Origin: an uncultured Bacteroidales bacterium | GTDB lineage: Bacteria > Bacteroidota > Bacteroidia > Bacteroidales > WCHB1-69 | Assembly (NCBI GenBank): GCA_937949745.1 | Contig: CALECM010000132.1 | Coordinates: 1-64,000, forward strand | Length of the DNA: 64,000 nucleotides | Direction of reading: 5' to 3' | Shown here: piece after piece, positions 43,952-53,343 of the stretch | Position numbering within the stretch: position 1 is the first letter of the stretch | Layout of the letters: each line of letters opens with the position of its first letter | Made by a program: the position numbers and the translations under genes | The notes under the pieces: model-generated | The model's database searches: none | What the model was told of the DNA's origin: nothing | Seen by the model: only the letters and a program-made list of their open reading frames with translations

Positions 43952-43959
43952 TATTTTTG
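43952..43959 (+). promoter_or_regulatory. -7 box TATTTTTG of murG
   Basis: Exact TAnnTTTG match, 18 bp before ATG 43978. Confidence 0.6.
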
Positions 43960-43977
43960 CCACAAACAAACCCGGCC

Positions 43978-45081
43978 ATGAAAAAAAGATTTATTATTTC
44001 TGGGGGTGGAACCGGTGGACATATCTTTCCTGCCATTGCCATCGCCAACCGTTTAAAGAAAACGATCCCGGATGCGGAAATACTTTTCATCGGGGCAGAG
44101 GACAAAATGGAGATGGAGCGTGTTCCCGAAGCCGGCTACCCGATCGTGGGACTGAAAATATACGGTATTAGCCGTGATTTTTCGCCCAAAGGTATTTCCC
44201 GAAATTTGCGATTGCCGGTTGCTTTGCTGAAATGCGCTTCAAAAGTAAAGGAAGTGATCCGGGAATTTAATCCGGATGTGGTGATTGGCGTGGGTGGATT
44301 TGCCAGCGGTCCGGCATTACGGACAGCCATTAAAATGAAAATTCCCACCCTGATCCAGGAACAGAATTCTTTTCCTGGAATTACCAATAAATTATTGGGG
44401 AAAAAAGTGGATAAAATTTGTGTGGCTTATCAGGGACTTGAAAAATTCTTCCCTCGTAAGAAATTGGTGCTTACCGGCAATCCGGTACGGGATATCATTC
44501 TAAATATCAATGATAAGAATGACCGGGCCTATTTGCTCTTCGGTTTACAAAAAGATAAAAAAACCATATTGGTAGTGGGAGGAAGTCTGGGCGCGCGCAC
44601 CATTAATGAGGCGATTGCCAAAGGACTGGATGAATTGGAGAAACTGGATATACAGTTAATATGGCAGACCGGAGAAACTTATTACCGGAATATATCGCCG
44701 GATATACTTAGCCGCCAGAACGAACGGATCAGGATCATGCCGTTTATTAAAGAAATGGACCAGGCTTATGCGGTAGCGGACATCATTATTTCACGTGCGG
44801 GAGCTATTGCCATTTCAGAATTAACCATCGTAGGGAAACCCACTATATTAGTACCTTTCCCCTATGCGGCCGAAGATCATCAGACAAAAAACGCCATGGC
44901 GCTGGTGGAACGGAATGCGGCAAGACTCATCCCGGACAACGATGCGGCAGAACTGCTGATTCCACAGCTGACGGAACTTATATTGCATGAAAGCGAGGCC
45001 GGAATGCTGGCCCAGAATATTAAAAAAATGGCCCAGCCCAATGCGTTGGACAAAATTATCGAAGAAATAAATAACTTGTAA
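43978..45081 (+). CDS. murG: MurG, lipid II-forming GlcNAc transferase
   Basis: This 367-residue GT28 glycosyltransferase adds GlcNAc from UDP-GlcNAc to lipid I, giving lipid II at the inner membrane. It has the N-terminal glycine-rich loop SGGGTGGHIFPA, the segment VGVGGFASGPAL, QEQNSFPGITNK, VVGGSLGARTINEA and SRAGAIAISEL. ATG 43978 is chosen since the frame upstream includes the promoter. It begins a cluster with yqeY, a thioesterase and murC, but without ftsW or murD before it. Confidence 0.97.
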   Translation: MKKRFIISGGGTGGHIFPAIAIANRLKKTIPDAEILFIGAEDKMEMERVPEAGYPIVGLKIYGISRDFSPKGISRNLRLPVALLKCASKVKEVIREFNPDVVIGVGGFASGPALRTAIKMKIPTLIQEQNSFPGITNKLLGKKVDKICVAYQGLEKFFPRKKLVLTGNPVRDIILNINDKNDRAYLLFGLQKDKKTILVVGGSLGARTINEAIAKGLDELEKLDIQLIWQTGETYYRNISPDILSRQNERIRIMPFIKEMDQAYAVADIIISRAGAIAISELTIVGKPTILVPFPYAAEDHQTKNAMALVERNAARLIPDNDAAELLIPQLTELILHESEAGMLAQNIKKMAQPNALDKIIEEINNL

Positions 45082-45092
45082 AAAGTAAAGAT

Positions 45093-45539
45093 ATGAATCT
45101 GGAAGAAAAAATCAATCAGGATATCAAATCCGCTATGCTGGCAAAAGATAAGGACCGCTTAAACGCTTTACGTGCAGTGAAATCGGCTCTTTTACTCCTG
45201 AAAACGGAAAAAGGCGGAGGAGAAATTACGGAAGAAACCGAATTAAAAACTTTACAAAAACTGGTGAAACAAAGGAAGGATTCCGCCGATCTTTACAAAA
45301 GCCAGGGAAGGGAAGACCTTTATCAGGAAGAAATAACACAGCTTGAAATTATATCCCAATATCTTCCCGCGCAGCTTTCCGACGAGGAGATCACGGATAT
45401 CGTGAAGCAATTGATCTCGGATAACCAGATCTCAGGGGTAAAGGAAATGGGTAAATTAATGGGATTGGCATCCAAAGCCATGACTGGAAAAGCAGATAAT
45501 AAAAAGGTTTCTGAAATCGTAAAACAACTCTTATCCTGA
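45093..45539 (+). CDS. GatB/YqeY-domain protein
   Basis: This 148-residue protein matches the YqeY family (SAMLAKDKDRLNALRAVKSA, LYKSQGREDLYQEE, YLPAQLSDEEI and KEMGKLMGLASKAM). The family resembles the tail domain of GatB, which binds tRNA in the amidotransferase, but the role of the standalone protein is not established. It lies 11 bp after murG. In many Bacteroidota it sits after ftsZ, so its place here shows that fts genes were lost from or moved out of the cluster. Confidence 0.92.
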   Translation: MNLEEKINQDIKSAMLAKDKDRLNALRAVKSALLLLKTEKGGGEITEETELKTLQKLVKQRKDSADLYKSQGREDLYQEEITQLEIISQYLPAQLSDEEITDIVKQLISDNQISGVKEMGKLMGLASKAMTGKADNKKVSEIVKQLLS

Positions 45540-45543
45540 AGCT

Positions 45544-46020
45544 ATGAAAAGGGAAATCACAAACGTTTTTGCCAAAGAAGACTATCTCTGCTTTGCCTGT
45601 TCCCCGCATAATCCGATCGGACTGCAGTTAAATTTTTACGAAACCGAGGAAGGCGTGGAATCGATATGGGAACCGAAACAGCCTTATGAAGGATATCCGG
45701 GTGTGATCCACGGAGGAATCCAATCGGTTATGCTGGATGAGATTGCGGCCTGGACCGTTTATATCAAAGCCAAAACATCCGGTGTGACTTCCCGGTTGAA
45801 CGTGAAATTCAAAAAACCGGTTTCTTCAAGACAGAAACAGCTCAAACTTAAAGGCCGGATCAATCGTTTCCAAAGGAATTTCTGTTATATCGACACATGG
45901 CTGCTGGATGAAAACGATACGGTCTGTGCTGAAGCGGAAGCGGTCTATTTCCTCTATCCGGTTGAAAAAGCCGTCGAAATGAAATGGTATCCTGAAGATT
46001 ACAATAGTTTTTTCGAATAA
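45544..46020 (+). CDS. PaaI-family hotdog thioesterase
   Basis: This 158-residue protein has the hotdog-fold core: the helix segment GVIHGGIQSVMLDEIAAW, followed by LNVKFKKPV and ETEEGVESIWEPKQPYEGYPG. The family hydrolyses acyl-CoA or aryl-CoA thioesters. An N-terminal CFACSPHNPIGLQL motif is common in this subgroup. It begins 4 bp after yqeY, and its stop overlaps the murC start (TAATG). The substrate is unknown. Confidence 0.88.
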   Translation: MKREITNVFAKEDYLCFACSPHNPIGLQLNFYETEEGVESIWEPKQPYEGYPGVIHGGIQSVMLDEIAAWTVYIKAKTSGVTSRLNVKFKKPVSSRQKQLKLKGRINRFQRNFCYIDTWLLDENDTVCAEAEAVYFLYPVEKAVEMKWYPEDYNSFFE

Positions 46021-47384
46021 TGGACATCGACCGGATAAAAACAGTATATTTCCTGGGAATCGGGGGGATCGGGATGAGCGCGCTGGCCGGATATTTCCTG
46101 CAACGGAACTGTAAAGTATACGGTTATGACCTCACGCCTACAGGAATTACGGATAAATTGATCCGGGAAGGCGCTGTTATCCACTTTAAAGAAGATGTAA
46201 AATTAATACCGGAACATACCGATATCGTGATCCACACGCCGGCAGTCCCCAAAACCCACGCGGAATACCGTTTTTTTGAGGACCATGGAATTCCTGTTTA
46301 CAAACGCGCTGAAATTTTAGGATGGATCACGGAAAAACATCATACGATCGCCGTAGCCGGAACACATGGCAAAACGACCACGAGCGCCCTGATATCCCAT
46401 ATTCTTTATCCGGAAATTAATATTACGGCTTTCATCGGAGGCCTACTGAAAAATAGCGGTACTAATTTTATCGCCGGACAAAAGGACAGCATTATGGTCG
46501 CCGAAGCGGATGAATACGACCGTTCCTTCCTGCAACTTCATCCTACCACTGCCATTATTACCTCTATGGATGCCGATCATTTGGATATCTACGGAGAAAA
46601 GGATATGCTGGAGAATTCTTTCCGGCAATTTAGCATGCAAATCAGAGATAACGGAGCTCTTATCATCCATGAAAATATAGCCGGAAAAATAGACCGTGCC
46701 AATAAGATTACCTATGGCTTTCATCGTAATAGTGATTATTTCGCGACTGATATTGAATTATTTCCGGATAAGACGGTTTTTACTCTACACCATCATGAGA
46801 AGGTTTTCCGCAACATTACGATCGGCATCCCGGGAGAATATAATCTTTTGAACGGTCTCGCAGCCATAGCGGCCGTAAGAGAACAATTTAAGGGAAAAGG
46901 AGTTCCGGGTTATGATTTTATTTTTGATAAATTAGCTTCTTTCGAAGGCGTGAAGAGACGTTTCGACTACCGGATTTACCGTGACGATCTGGTTTATATA
47001 GACGATTACGCCCATCATCCCAAAGAGATCTCTTCCGTTATCGATGCCGTAAAAGCTGCCTTTCCCAACAAAAAGATTACCGGGATATTTCAACCTCATC
47101 TTTACAGCCGGACCAAAGATTTCGGAACGGAATTTGCCCGTTCCCTGGAAAAACTTGACCGGATTATTTTACTGGATATTTATCCGGCACGGGAAGAACC
47201 TATACCGGAAATTTCTTCCGAATGGCTTCTGGACCTCATCCGTAATCATAATAAAATACTTCTGCCGTTTGACGAAGTTCTCCCTTTTTTAGAAAATCAT
47301 CCGCCTGAAGTATTGCTTACTATCGGAGCCGGTAATATCGATAAACTGGTGCCGGTACTGGAAAACGGATTAAACCGCGAATAA
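46020..47384 (+). CDS. murC: UDP-N-acetylmuramate--L-alanine ligase
   Basis: This 454-residue Mur ligase has the N-terminal UDP-binding motif FLGIGGIGMSALAG, the ATP-binding P-loop AGTHGKTTTSAL, EADEYDRSFL, DADHLDIYG and DDYAHHPKEI. The first two and the EADE[FY]DRSF segment fit MurC, which adds L-Ala to UDP-MurNAc. The related Mpl recycling ligase is the main alternative; the murG context favours MurC. Translation is probably coupled to the preceding thioesterase gene. No ftsQ, ftsA or ftsZ follows. Confidence 0.9.
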   Translation: MDIDRIKTVYFLGIGGIGMSALAGYFLQRNCKVYGYDLTPTGITDKLIREGAVIHFKEDVKLIPEHTDIVIHTPAVPKTHAEYRFFEDHGIPVYKRAEILGWITEKHHTIAVAGTHGKTTTSALISHILYPEINITAFIGGLLKNSGTNFIAGQKDSIMVAEADEYDRSFLQLHPTTAIITSMDADHLDIYGEKDMLENSFRQFSMQIRDNGALIIHENIAGKIDRANKITYGFHRNSDYFATDIELFPDKTVFTLHHHEKVFRNITIGIPGEYNLLNGLAAIAAVREQFKGKGVPGYDFIFDKLASFEGVKRRFDYRIYRDDLVYIDDYAHHPKEISSVIDAVKAAFPNKKITGIFQPHLYSRTKDFGTEFARSLEKLDRIILLDIYPAREEPIPEISSEWLLDLIRNHNKILLPFDEVLPFLENHPPEVLLTIGAGNIDKLVPVLENGLNRE

Positions 47385-47407
47385 CCGACATTCTAAAAAA
47401 ATACATT

Positions 47408-48154
47408 ATGGATAACGATAACATTTTTGAACAGGATTACCAGATTCTTTCGTATTATATTGATACCCAATCCGAACTTACCGCTCATCAACTACTGCTT
47501 ATGATGCAGGAAATTGCCTGGGCCCATGTGGAGTTCCATAAGATCGGCTGGGATTATTTATATCAATTCAACCAGTTCTGGGCTCTAACACGGATGCATG
47601 TAAAAATCTACCGGATGCCTAAATGGAATGAGAAAGTAAAACTACGGACATGGGGCAAAGTATCGGATCATATTCTCCACTTCAGGGATCATGAAATGGT
47701 GGACGAAAGCGGGAATATCATCATGGGAGCCACTTCCACATGGGTTATCCTGGATTTTACAACGGGAAGACCCCAGAAAGTGGAAAACCTGCCCTCCTAT
47801 CTTTATATTAACGAACATAAAAATGCCATCGTGGAAAATGCTCCCAAAATAAAAACAGTAGCTTTCACGGGAGATCGTACTTTCAAACCGGTGGTTTTTT
47901 CCGATCTGGATGTGAACCGTCACGTCAACAACAGCAAATACTTACAATTCGCGATCGATGCTTTCGACATTGATTACGTGGAAACGAACCGTTTAAAAGA
48001 ATTCTTGGTCAACTATACCGGTCAGGCTAAAAAAGGGGATTCCTATGCCGTACAATTCAGTGAAATTGAACCGGACAATTTTATTACCGGCATTTTTGCC
48101 GAAGAGAAAAACCGCGAACTTGCCCGTATCCAAACGATATGGGAAAAAAGGTAA
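47408..48154 (+). CDS. Acyl-ACP thioesterase
   Basis: This 248-residue protein is a double-hotdog acyl-ACP thioesterase of the FatA/FatB-like type (YYIDTQSELTAHQLLLMMQE, WALTRMHVKIYRMPKWNE and VNRHVNNSKYLQFAID). It would release fatty acids from acyl carrier protein. The catalytic Asn-His region (DVNRHVNNSKY) is present. It follows murC by 23 bp and converges with hutI. Confidence 0.9.
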   Translation: MDNDNIFEQDYQILSYYIDTQSELTAHQLLLMMQEIAWAHVEFHKIGWDYLYQFNQFWALTRMHVKIYRMPKWNEKVKLRTWGKVSDHILHFRDHEMVDESGNIIMGATSTWVILDFTTGRPQKVENLPSYLYINEHKNAIVENAPKIKTVAFTGDRTFKPVVFSDLDVNRHVNNSKYLQFAIDAFDIDYVETNRLKEFLVNYTGQAKKGDSYAVQFSEIEPDNFITGIFAEEKNRELARIQTIWEKR

Positions 48155-48161
48155 CGATTCC

Positions 48162-49415
48162 TTATACTCTTTTTCCGTTCAGGAACACCTGCTCCACTTT
48201 ATTAGAGCCATAAGCATAAGGCATATATTCAATGGTCGGAATGGATTTAGCGATAAAGAAATTCGCTAATTTTCCCCGGGCGATCGTCCCTAATTGGTCG
48301 CTTACTCCCATTGCATAAGCGGAATTCAGGGTCACCGCGTTAATGGCTTCTTCCGGAAGTAACCGGTATTTAATGCAGCCCATGGAAAGGATCAACTGCA
48401 TATTTCCCGACGGGGAAGATCCCGGGTTAAAATCAGACGCCAGTGCGAGAGGCAGTCCGGCATCGATCATTTTACGGGCGGGAGCATATACCATTCCAAG
48501 AAAAAAAGCTGCGCCGGGCAACAAGGTGGGCATGGTTTCCGAACCTAAAAGCGTATCTATTTCCTCCTGTCCCGTAAATTCCAGATGGTCGACGGAGAGT
48601 GCGTTATATTTAACTCCCACCTGTATTCCACCGGAATAATCAAGCTCATTAGCATGAATTTTGGGACGTAACCCGTATTTCATTCCCTGCATCAGGATCC
48701 TTTCGGTCTCATCTTCGGTAAAAAACCCTTTATCACAAAATACGTCAATATAATCAGCCAATTCTTCCGATGCAACCATCGGTATCATTTCGTTAATCAC
48801 CAGATCCACATAATCGCCCTGGTTGCCTTTATATTCCAAAGGAACAGCATGCGCGCCCAAAAAAGTTGACCGGATCGTAATAGGGGTAGTTTCTTTTAAT
48901 TTCCTTATAACCCTTAACATTTTTAATTCGTCTTCCGTGGTAAGCCCGTAACCGCTTTTTATTTCCACAGCTCCAGTCCCTAAGAAAATGATCTCTTCGA
49001 TTCGTCCCTTCGCCTGTTCGTAAAGTTCTTCTTCGGATGTATGATGTAATAACCGGGCCGAATTAAGTATTCCTCCTCCTCTCTTGGCTATCTCCTCATA
49101 ACTTAATCCTCTGATCTTATCAATATATTCTATTTCCCTGCTTCCTGCATAAACCAGATGTGTATGGGAATCACAAAAGCATGGGAATACCATCCGTCCC
49201 TTCACGTCTATCTTTTCGATTTCCTCATTTACGGAGGCCAGATTTATTTTTGAAACCTCCGACATCGGCCCGAAATCAACAATCCTATCTTTTTCGGTTA
49301 AAAGATAAGCATCCTGAATAGTGTCAAGTTTACTCATCTCTTTTCCGGCCCTGAAATCTACTTTTTCTTCCTCTACATGAACAAGTTGTCCTACATTTTG
49401 TAATAATAATGCCAT
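48162..49415 (-). CDS. hutI: Imidazolonepropionase
   Basis: This 417-residue amidohydrolase opens the ring of imidazolonepropionate in histidine breakdown, giving formiminoglutamate. Motifs are PCFCDSHTHLVYAGSRE, GGGILNSARLL, KSGYGLTTEDELKML and LASDFNPGSSPSGNM. ATG 49415 is chosen over an upstream TTG/ATG extension that contains the promoter. The other hut genes (hutH, hutU, ftcD) are not adjacent. It is divergent from the C10 peptidase gene. Confidence 0.95.
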   Translation of the reverse strand: MALLLQNVGQLVHVEEEKVDFRAGKEMSKLDTIQDAYLLTEKDRIVDFGPMSEVSKINLASVNEEIEKIDVKGRMVFPCFCDSHTHLVYAGSREIEYIDKIRGLSYEEIAKRGGGILNSARLLHHTSEEELYEQAKGRIEEIIFLGTGAVEIKSGYGLTTEDELKMLRVIRKLKETTPITIRSTFLGAHAVPLEYKGNQGDYVDLVINEMIPMVASEELADYIDVFCDKGFFTEDETERILMQGMKYGLRPKIHANELDYSGGIQVGVKYNALSVDHLEFTGQEEIDTLLGSETMPTLLPGAAFFLGMVYAPARKMIDAGLPLALASDFNPGSSPSGNMQLILSMGCIKYRLLPEEAINAVTLNSAYAMGVSDQLGTIARGKLANFFIAKSIPTIEYMPYAYGSNKVEQVFLNGKRV

Positions 49416-49431
49416 GATTTCTATTTTTCCA

Positions 49432-49439
49432 CAAAAATA
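49432..49439 (-). promoter_or_regulatory. -7 box TATTTTTG of hutI
   Basis: Minus-strand exact TAnnTTTG match, 16 bp before ATG 49415. It is divergent from the box at 49453-49460, so the two promoters overlap. Confidence 0.55.
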
Positions 49440-49452
49440 CAAGGAAAATATG

Positions 49453-49460
49453 TATATTTG
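49453..49460 (+). promoter_or_regulatory. -7 box TATATTTG of the C10 peptidase gene
   Basis: Exact TAnnTTTG match, 61 bp before ATG 49522. This leaves a short leader of about 55 nt. Confidence 0.55.
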
Positions 49461-49521
49461 CAATTGATATTACTATTTATTATCACGAAAAAGGATTTTT
49501 ATAACGTATTTCTTCTTTACC

Positions 49522-51618
49522 ATGAAAAAAATTTTAACGATCATTAGTCTTTTCCTTTTACCTTTTTTTGTATTAGCCCAAAGTATAAGCCGGGAAGACA
49601 TGATGAAATTCGGAAAGACAGCTTTTCAGCAACGCAGTTCCCACACCAATCTCTTCAGCAATGATGTTCAGGTTAAAGATATTGAATTTATTACAGAAGG
49701 TAGTGATACTTTAATGGCTATTTTCAATTTCGCGGAAGGAGGATTTATCGTTTTAAGCGCTGATGAGGCCGCATTTCCTGTTTTAGCTTATTCTACAGAA
49801 AGCAATTTATGGATCCAAAATATGCCTCCCGCTGCCAAATTCTGGATTGACGGTTATAAAGAAGATATCAACAATATTAAAAGACTCGGACTGGAACCGG
49901 ATGCCAAAACCAAAAAAGCATGGAGTACGATTAAGGAGGGACGCCAAACCAGAACATCTCCTGTAGTGTCTCCTATGGTAACGGCAAAATGGAACCAGGA
50001 CAAATTTTATAATCAGTATTCTCCATCGGATGTTCAGGCGCCGACCGGTTATGACGGAAAAGTGCCTAACGGTTGTGTAGCCTTAACAATGGCGATGATC
50101 ATGTATTATTACCGCTATCCGGTAACCGGACAGGGAACCCATACCAACTCTACTTCCTACGGGAACTACAGAGTGGATTTTTCAGAACAGTATTATAACT
50201 ATGATATGATGCTGGATGCGTTAACTTCATTGAACAGTGAAGTGGCGAAACTGATCTTCCATTGCGCTACAAGTGTGGACATGAATTATGCAGCGGACGG
50301 TTCGGGCGCATACAGCACAAATGTTCCTAAAGCCTTCAAAAATTATTTCAAATATTCTCCGGATATAAGGCTTATTACCAAAGGAGACTATTCGGAAACC
50401 GATTGGAAAACCGAAATTATTACCGAATTAAATAAAACCCATCCTGTTTATTACGGAGGATGCAACAGTGACGGTTGCCATGCTTATGTTTGCGACGGAT
50501 ATGACGGTGATTCCCTATTCCATTTTAATCTGGGCTGGGGAGGATACGGAAACGGTTACTATGTGATCAATGAGACCAGTAACGCAGCCGGCGGTTATCC
50601 CAGGAGACAGGAAGCGATTATCAATATTTACCCTACTCAGGAATACCCATATTATTGCCAGTCTGAGAAACTCATTACCGCTTCGCAAGGCACTCTTGAA
50701 GATGGAAGTAACAGTAATAATTACCAGAATAACAGTAATTGCACCTATATCATTGCGCCGCCGAACGTTCAGAGATTTACCGTAAACATCCAAAACCTGA
50801 AAACAGAAGCCGGGCATGATTCCCTTTCTTTCTGGAAAGGTCATCCCAGTAAGGGAGATCTTGTCGGTTCTTTCTCCGGCAGTCTGACCAATCATACCCT
50901 GTATATTACAACCGATTCACTCTATGTTACGTTCAAAACCAACGAAACTAATACGGATGAGGGCTGGAGACTGACCTATTCCACAAGCCAAAAAGACCGA
51001 CAGTGTTCATTGCAGGTGCTTTCCACACATTCCGGCTATTTTGAAGACGGAAGCGGGGATGATCCGTATGCTCCCGATTTGAATTGCTCCTGGACAATAA
51101 GACCTGCTAATTCCGCTACCGTCGAATATATCGCAGTACAATTTTATGAATTCGATTTAAGTCCCGAAGACCGGGTCGTAATATATACTGCAGGCACTAA
51201 TCCGGTAATGCTGGCTTGTTTTGGAGGTGACGAGGTTCCCGGAGATATTATATTCTATGAAAGAAGTATCAAGATTACGCTTCAGACTGATAACGACTTG
51301 CAACGTGGTGGAATTAAAGTAACATGGCATACCAATGTTTCGCTTGGTGTTAATGATGAGATTTCAGAAGACAACTTCGTTGTATACCCCAACCCTGCCA
51401 CAAACCAATTCAAGATACAATTTCCAGGTTCTGCTACCGGTAACTGGAATGTTTCCCTTTATGATATTACAGGTAAAACTATTTCCAATACAACAATATC
51501 AGTAGATCATGACCATATTCATCAAATGAATATTTCTAATCTTCCCGCGGGATTTTACTGGGTTAAACTGGGAAATAGCAGAGATGGCGAATTTACCAAA
51601 AAACTTGTGGTACACTAA
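49522..51618 (+). CDS. Secreted C10 (streptopain-like) cysteine peptidase with CUB-like domains and T9SS tail
   Basis: This 698-residue protein has a signal peptide (MKKILTIISLFLLPFFVLAQ), a Spi-type prodomain (about 25-145, EGGFIVLSADEAAFPVLAYS) and a C10 catalytic domain. The nucleophile is Cys185 in NGCVALTMAMIMYYYRYP and the catalytic His320 lies in DGCHAYVCDGYDGD, followed by FHFNLGWGGYGNGYYVI. Two CUB-like domains follow (about 375-495 and 495-610), each with paired Cys. The last 75 residues are a type A T9SS sorting domain (VYPNPATNQFKIQFP to FTKKLVVH). It is likely a cell-surface or released protease. Confidence 0.93.
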   Translation: MKKILTIISLFLLPFFVLAQSISREDMMKFGKTAFQQRSSHTNLFSNDVQVKDIEFITEGSDTLMAIFNFAEGGFIVLSADEAAFPVLAYSTESNLWIQNMPPAAKFWIDGYKEDINNIKRLGLEPDAKTKKAWSTIKEGRQTRTSPVVSPMVTAKWNQDKFYNQYSPSDVQAPTGYDGKVPNGCVALTMAMIMYYYRYPVTGQGTHTNSTSYGNYRVDFSEQYYNYDMMLDALTSLNSEVAKLIFHCATSVDMNYAADGSGAYSTNVPKAFKNYFKYSPDIRLITKGDYSETDWKTEIITELNKTHPVYYGGCNSDGCHAYVCDGYDGDSLFHFNLGWGGYGNGYYVINETSNAAGGYPRRQEAIINIYPTQEYPYYCQSEKLITASQGTLEDGSNSNNYQNNSNCTYIIAPPNVQRFTVNIQNLKTEAGHDSLSFWKGHPSKGDLVGSFSGSLTNHTLYITTDSLYVTFKTNETNTDEGWRLTYSTSQKDRQCSLQVLSTHSGYFEDGSGDDPYAPDLNCSWTIRPANSATVEYIAVQFYEFDLSPEDRVVIYTAGTNPVMLACFGGDEVPGDIIFYERSIKITLQTDNDLQRGGIKVTWHTNVSLGVNDEISEDNFVVYPNPATNQFKIQFPGSATGNWNVSLYDITGKTISNTTISVDHDHIHQMNISNLPAGFYWVKLGNSRDGEFTKKLVVH

Positions 51619-51642
51619 TCACAAGAAAAGTATTATAAAGAA

Positions 51643-51676
51643 AACTCCGGCTGATAAATCGACCGGAGTTTTTTTA
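51643..51676 (+). terminator. Intrinsic terminator of the C10 peptidase gene
   Basis: AACTCCGG (51643-51650) pairs with CCGGAGTT (51663-51670), with a 12-nt loop and a T-run. Confidence 0.88.
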
Positions 51677-51824
51677 TTTGAAGTATTCATGTAATCGACC
51701 GTATTGATATGTTTACTTATCCCATAAAAAGAATTATCCGGAAAGTTTGATTTTGTTATCCCGATACAGTGAAGGCTCTCTCTTGTATTTGATAAACGGA
51801 TTCTTCGTTATCACTCAGAATGAC

Positions 51825-51867
51825 AAGAGCCTGTCCAAAAAGTTTGACTTTTCGGACAGGCTCTTTT
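51825..51867. terminator. Long bidirectional hairpin between convergent genes
   Basis: AAGAGCCTGTCC (51825-51836) pairs perfectly with GGACAGGCTCTT (51854-51865) over 12 bp, with an inner AAAAG/CTTTT extension. It lies between the convergent C10 peptidase and DUF1015 genes, and the plus-strand T-run is the better one. It probably terminates transcription from both sides. Confidence 0.7.
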
Positions 51868-51886
51868 ATATTTATGGTGATTTTAT

Positions 51887-53137
51887 TTATTCCAATTCGT
51901 GAATTACGAGTCCCGACCTAAGTTTAGGTTCGAACCATGTGGTCTTGGGAGGCATAATGTTACCGGTATCCGCGATATCGATCAATTGTTGCATAGATAC
52001 GGGATAAAGCGCAAAACCAACCTTCATTTCCCCGTTATCCACCCGTCTTTTTAATTCGCCCAGGCCTCTGATTCCGCCCACGAAATCAATCCGTTTATCC
52101 GTCCTGAGGTCTTTAATATCCAATATATGATCCAACACCAGATTAGAAAGAATAGTCACATCAAGAACACCGATAGGATCATGGTCATTATAGGTACCTT
52201 CTTTTGCCGTAAGTTTATACCAGTTACCATCGATGTACATACTAAATTCATGCAATTTAGCCGGTTTATAAGTATCCGGTCCCATCTTTTCAATATGAAA
52301 TGATTCAGCCAATTTATTCAGGAATTCGTCATTTGACAATCCGTTAAGATCTTTAACCACACGGTTATAATCAATAATCTGCAATTGACTGGCGGGGAAC
52401 ATCACGGCCATAAAATAATTATACTCTTCTTCTCCGGTGTGCCGCGGATTTTGATTTCTCTTTTCGCTTCCTACCAATGCGGCGGCGGCTGTCCGGTGGT
52501 GACCGTCGGCAACATATAAAGCCGGTATTTCATTTTTGAAAATCTCCGCGATTTCCTTATTGGTTTGAGCATCGTTGATCACCCAGAAATGATGTCCGAA
52601 TCCGTCTTCTGTTACAAAATCATATTCCGGTTTCTGATTCTTTACGATACCTTCCACGATAGTATTGATCCTGTCATTATCGGGATAACTGAAAAATACC
52701 GGTTCAACATTGGCATTCGTGATACGAACGTGGATCATACGGTCTTCTTCTTTATCTTTTCTCGTCAATTCATGTTTTTTGATCACGTTATTCAGGTAAT
52801 CGTCGATATGCGCTGCGCCTACAATACCGTATTGTGTGCGACCGTTCATCGTTTGGGCATAGATGTAAAATTTATCTTCTTCATCTTTAACAAGCCAGCC
52901 GTTTTTCTTGAACAGCTCATAATTTTCCACCACTTTGTCATATACTTCCTGAGAATGTTCATCTATTCCTGCAGGAAGGTCAATTTCCGCTTTAGTAATC
53001 CTCAATAAAGAATAAGGATTATCGGCCGCTTCACGTCTTGCCTCTTCAGAGTTAAGTACATCGTAAGGCCTGGAAGCCAATTGTTTTACAATATCTTTAG
53101 GAGGGCGTAATCCCTTGAAAGCTTTTACAATTGCCAT
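51887..53137 (-). CDS. DUF1015 family protein
   Basis: This 416-residue cytoplasmic protein matches DUF1015 (VKAFKGLRPPKDIV at the start, RPYDVLNSEEARREA, YVADGHHRTAAAALV, DFVGGIRGLGELKRRV). A few members are known serine kinases (SerK of Thermococcus, SbnI of Staphylococcus), and the conserved DGHHR motif is kept here, so a serine kinase role is possible. It has its own -7 box. Confidence 0.9.
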   Translation of the reverse strand: MAIVKAFKGLRPPKDIVKQLASRPYDVLNSEEARREAADNPYSLLRITKAEIDLPAGIDEHSQEVYDKVVENYELFKKNGWLVKDEEDKFYIYAQTMNGRTQYGIVGAAHIDDYLNNVIKKHELTRKDKEEDRMIHVRITNANVEPVFFSYPDNDRINTIVEGIVKNQKPEYDFVTEDGFGHHFWVINDAQTNKEIAEIFKNEIPALYVADGHHRTAAAALVGSEKRNQNPRHTGEEEYNYFMAVMFPASQLQIIDYNRVVKDLNGLSNDEFLNKLAESFHIEKMGPDTYKPAKLHEFSMYIDGNWYKLTAKEGTYNDHDPIGVLDVTILSNLVLDHILDIKDLRTDKRIDFVGGIRGLGELKRRVDNGEMKVGFALYPVSMQQLIDIADTGNIMPPKTTWFEPKLRSGLVIHELE

Positions 53138-53175
53138 AATAGAATTATTTAAGGGTTTATAAAAATAAAATCTTG

Positions 53176-53183
53176 CAAATTTA
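53176..53183 (-). promoter_or_regulatory. -7 box TAAATTTG of the DUF1015 gene
   Basis: Minus-strand TAnnTTTG match, 38 bp before ATG 53137. Confidence 0.5.
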
Positions 53184-53343
53184 CATTTATTATTTTAATT
53201 TCATCCTGTCGTACGGATAAAACAATCATGTTTCCAGGAGTATGAAAAACGTGATTAATAACTAACGAATCATATAAAACAGAAATAGAACCGGGATAAG
53301 ATTCCCAAGGATTGGCATTAGGATACAACTAAATCATAAAACA

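Noticed and set aside
46020..47384. Mpl (murein peptide ligase) rather than MurC
   Set aside because: The EADEYDRSF and neighbouring motifs and the murG context fit MurC better; Mpl cannot be fully excluded.
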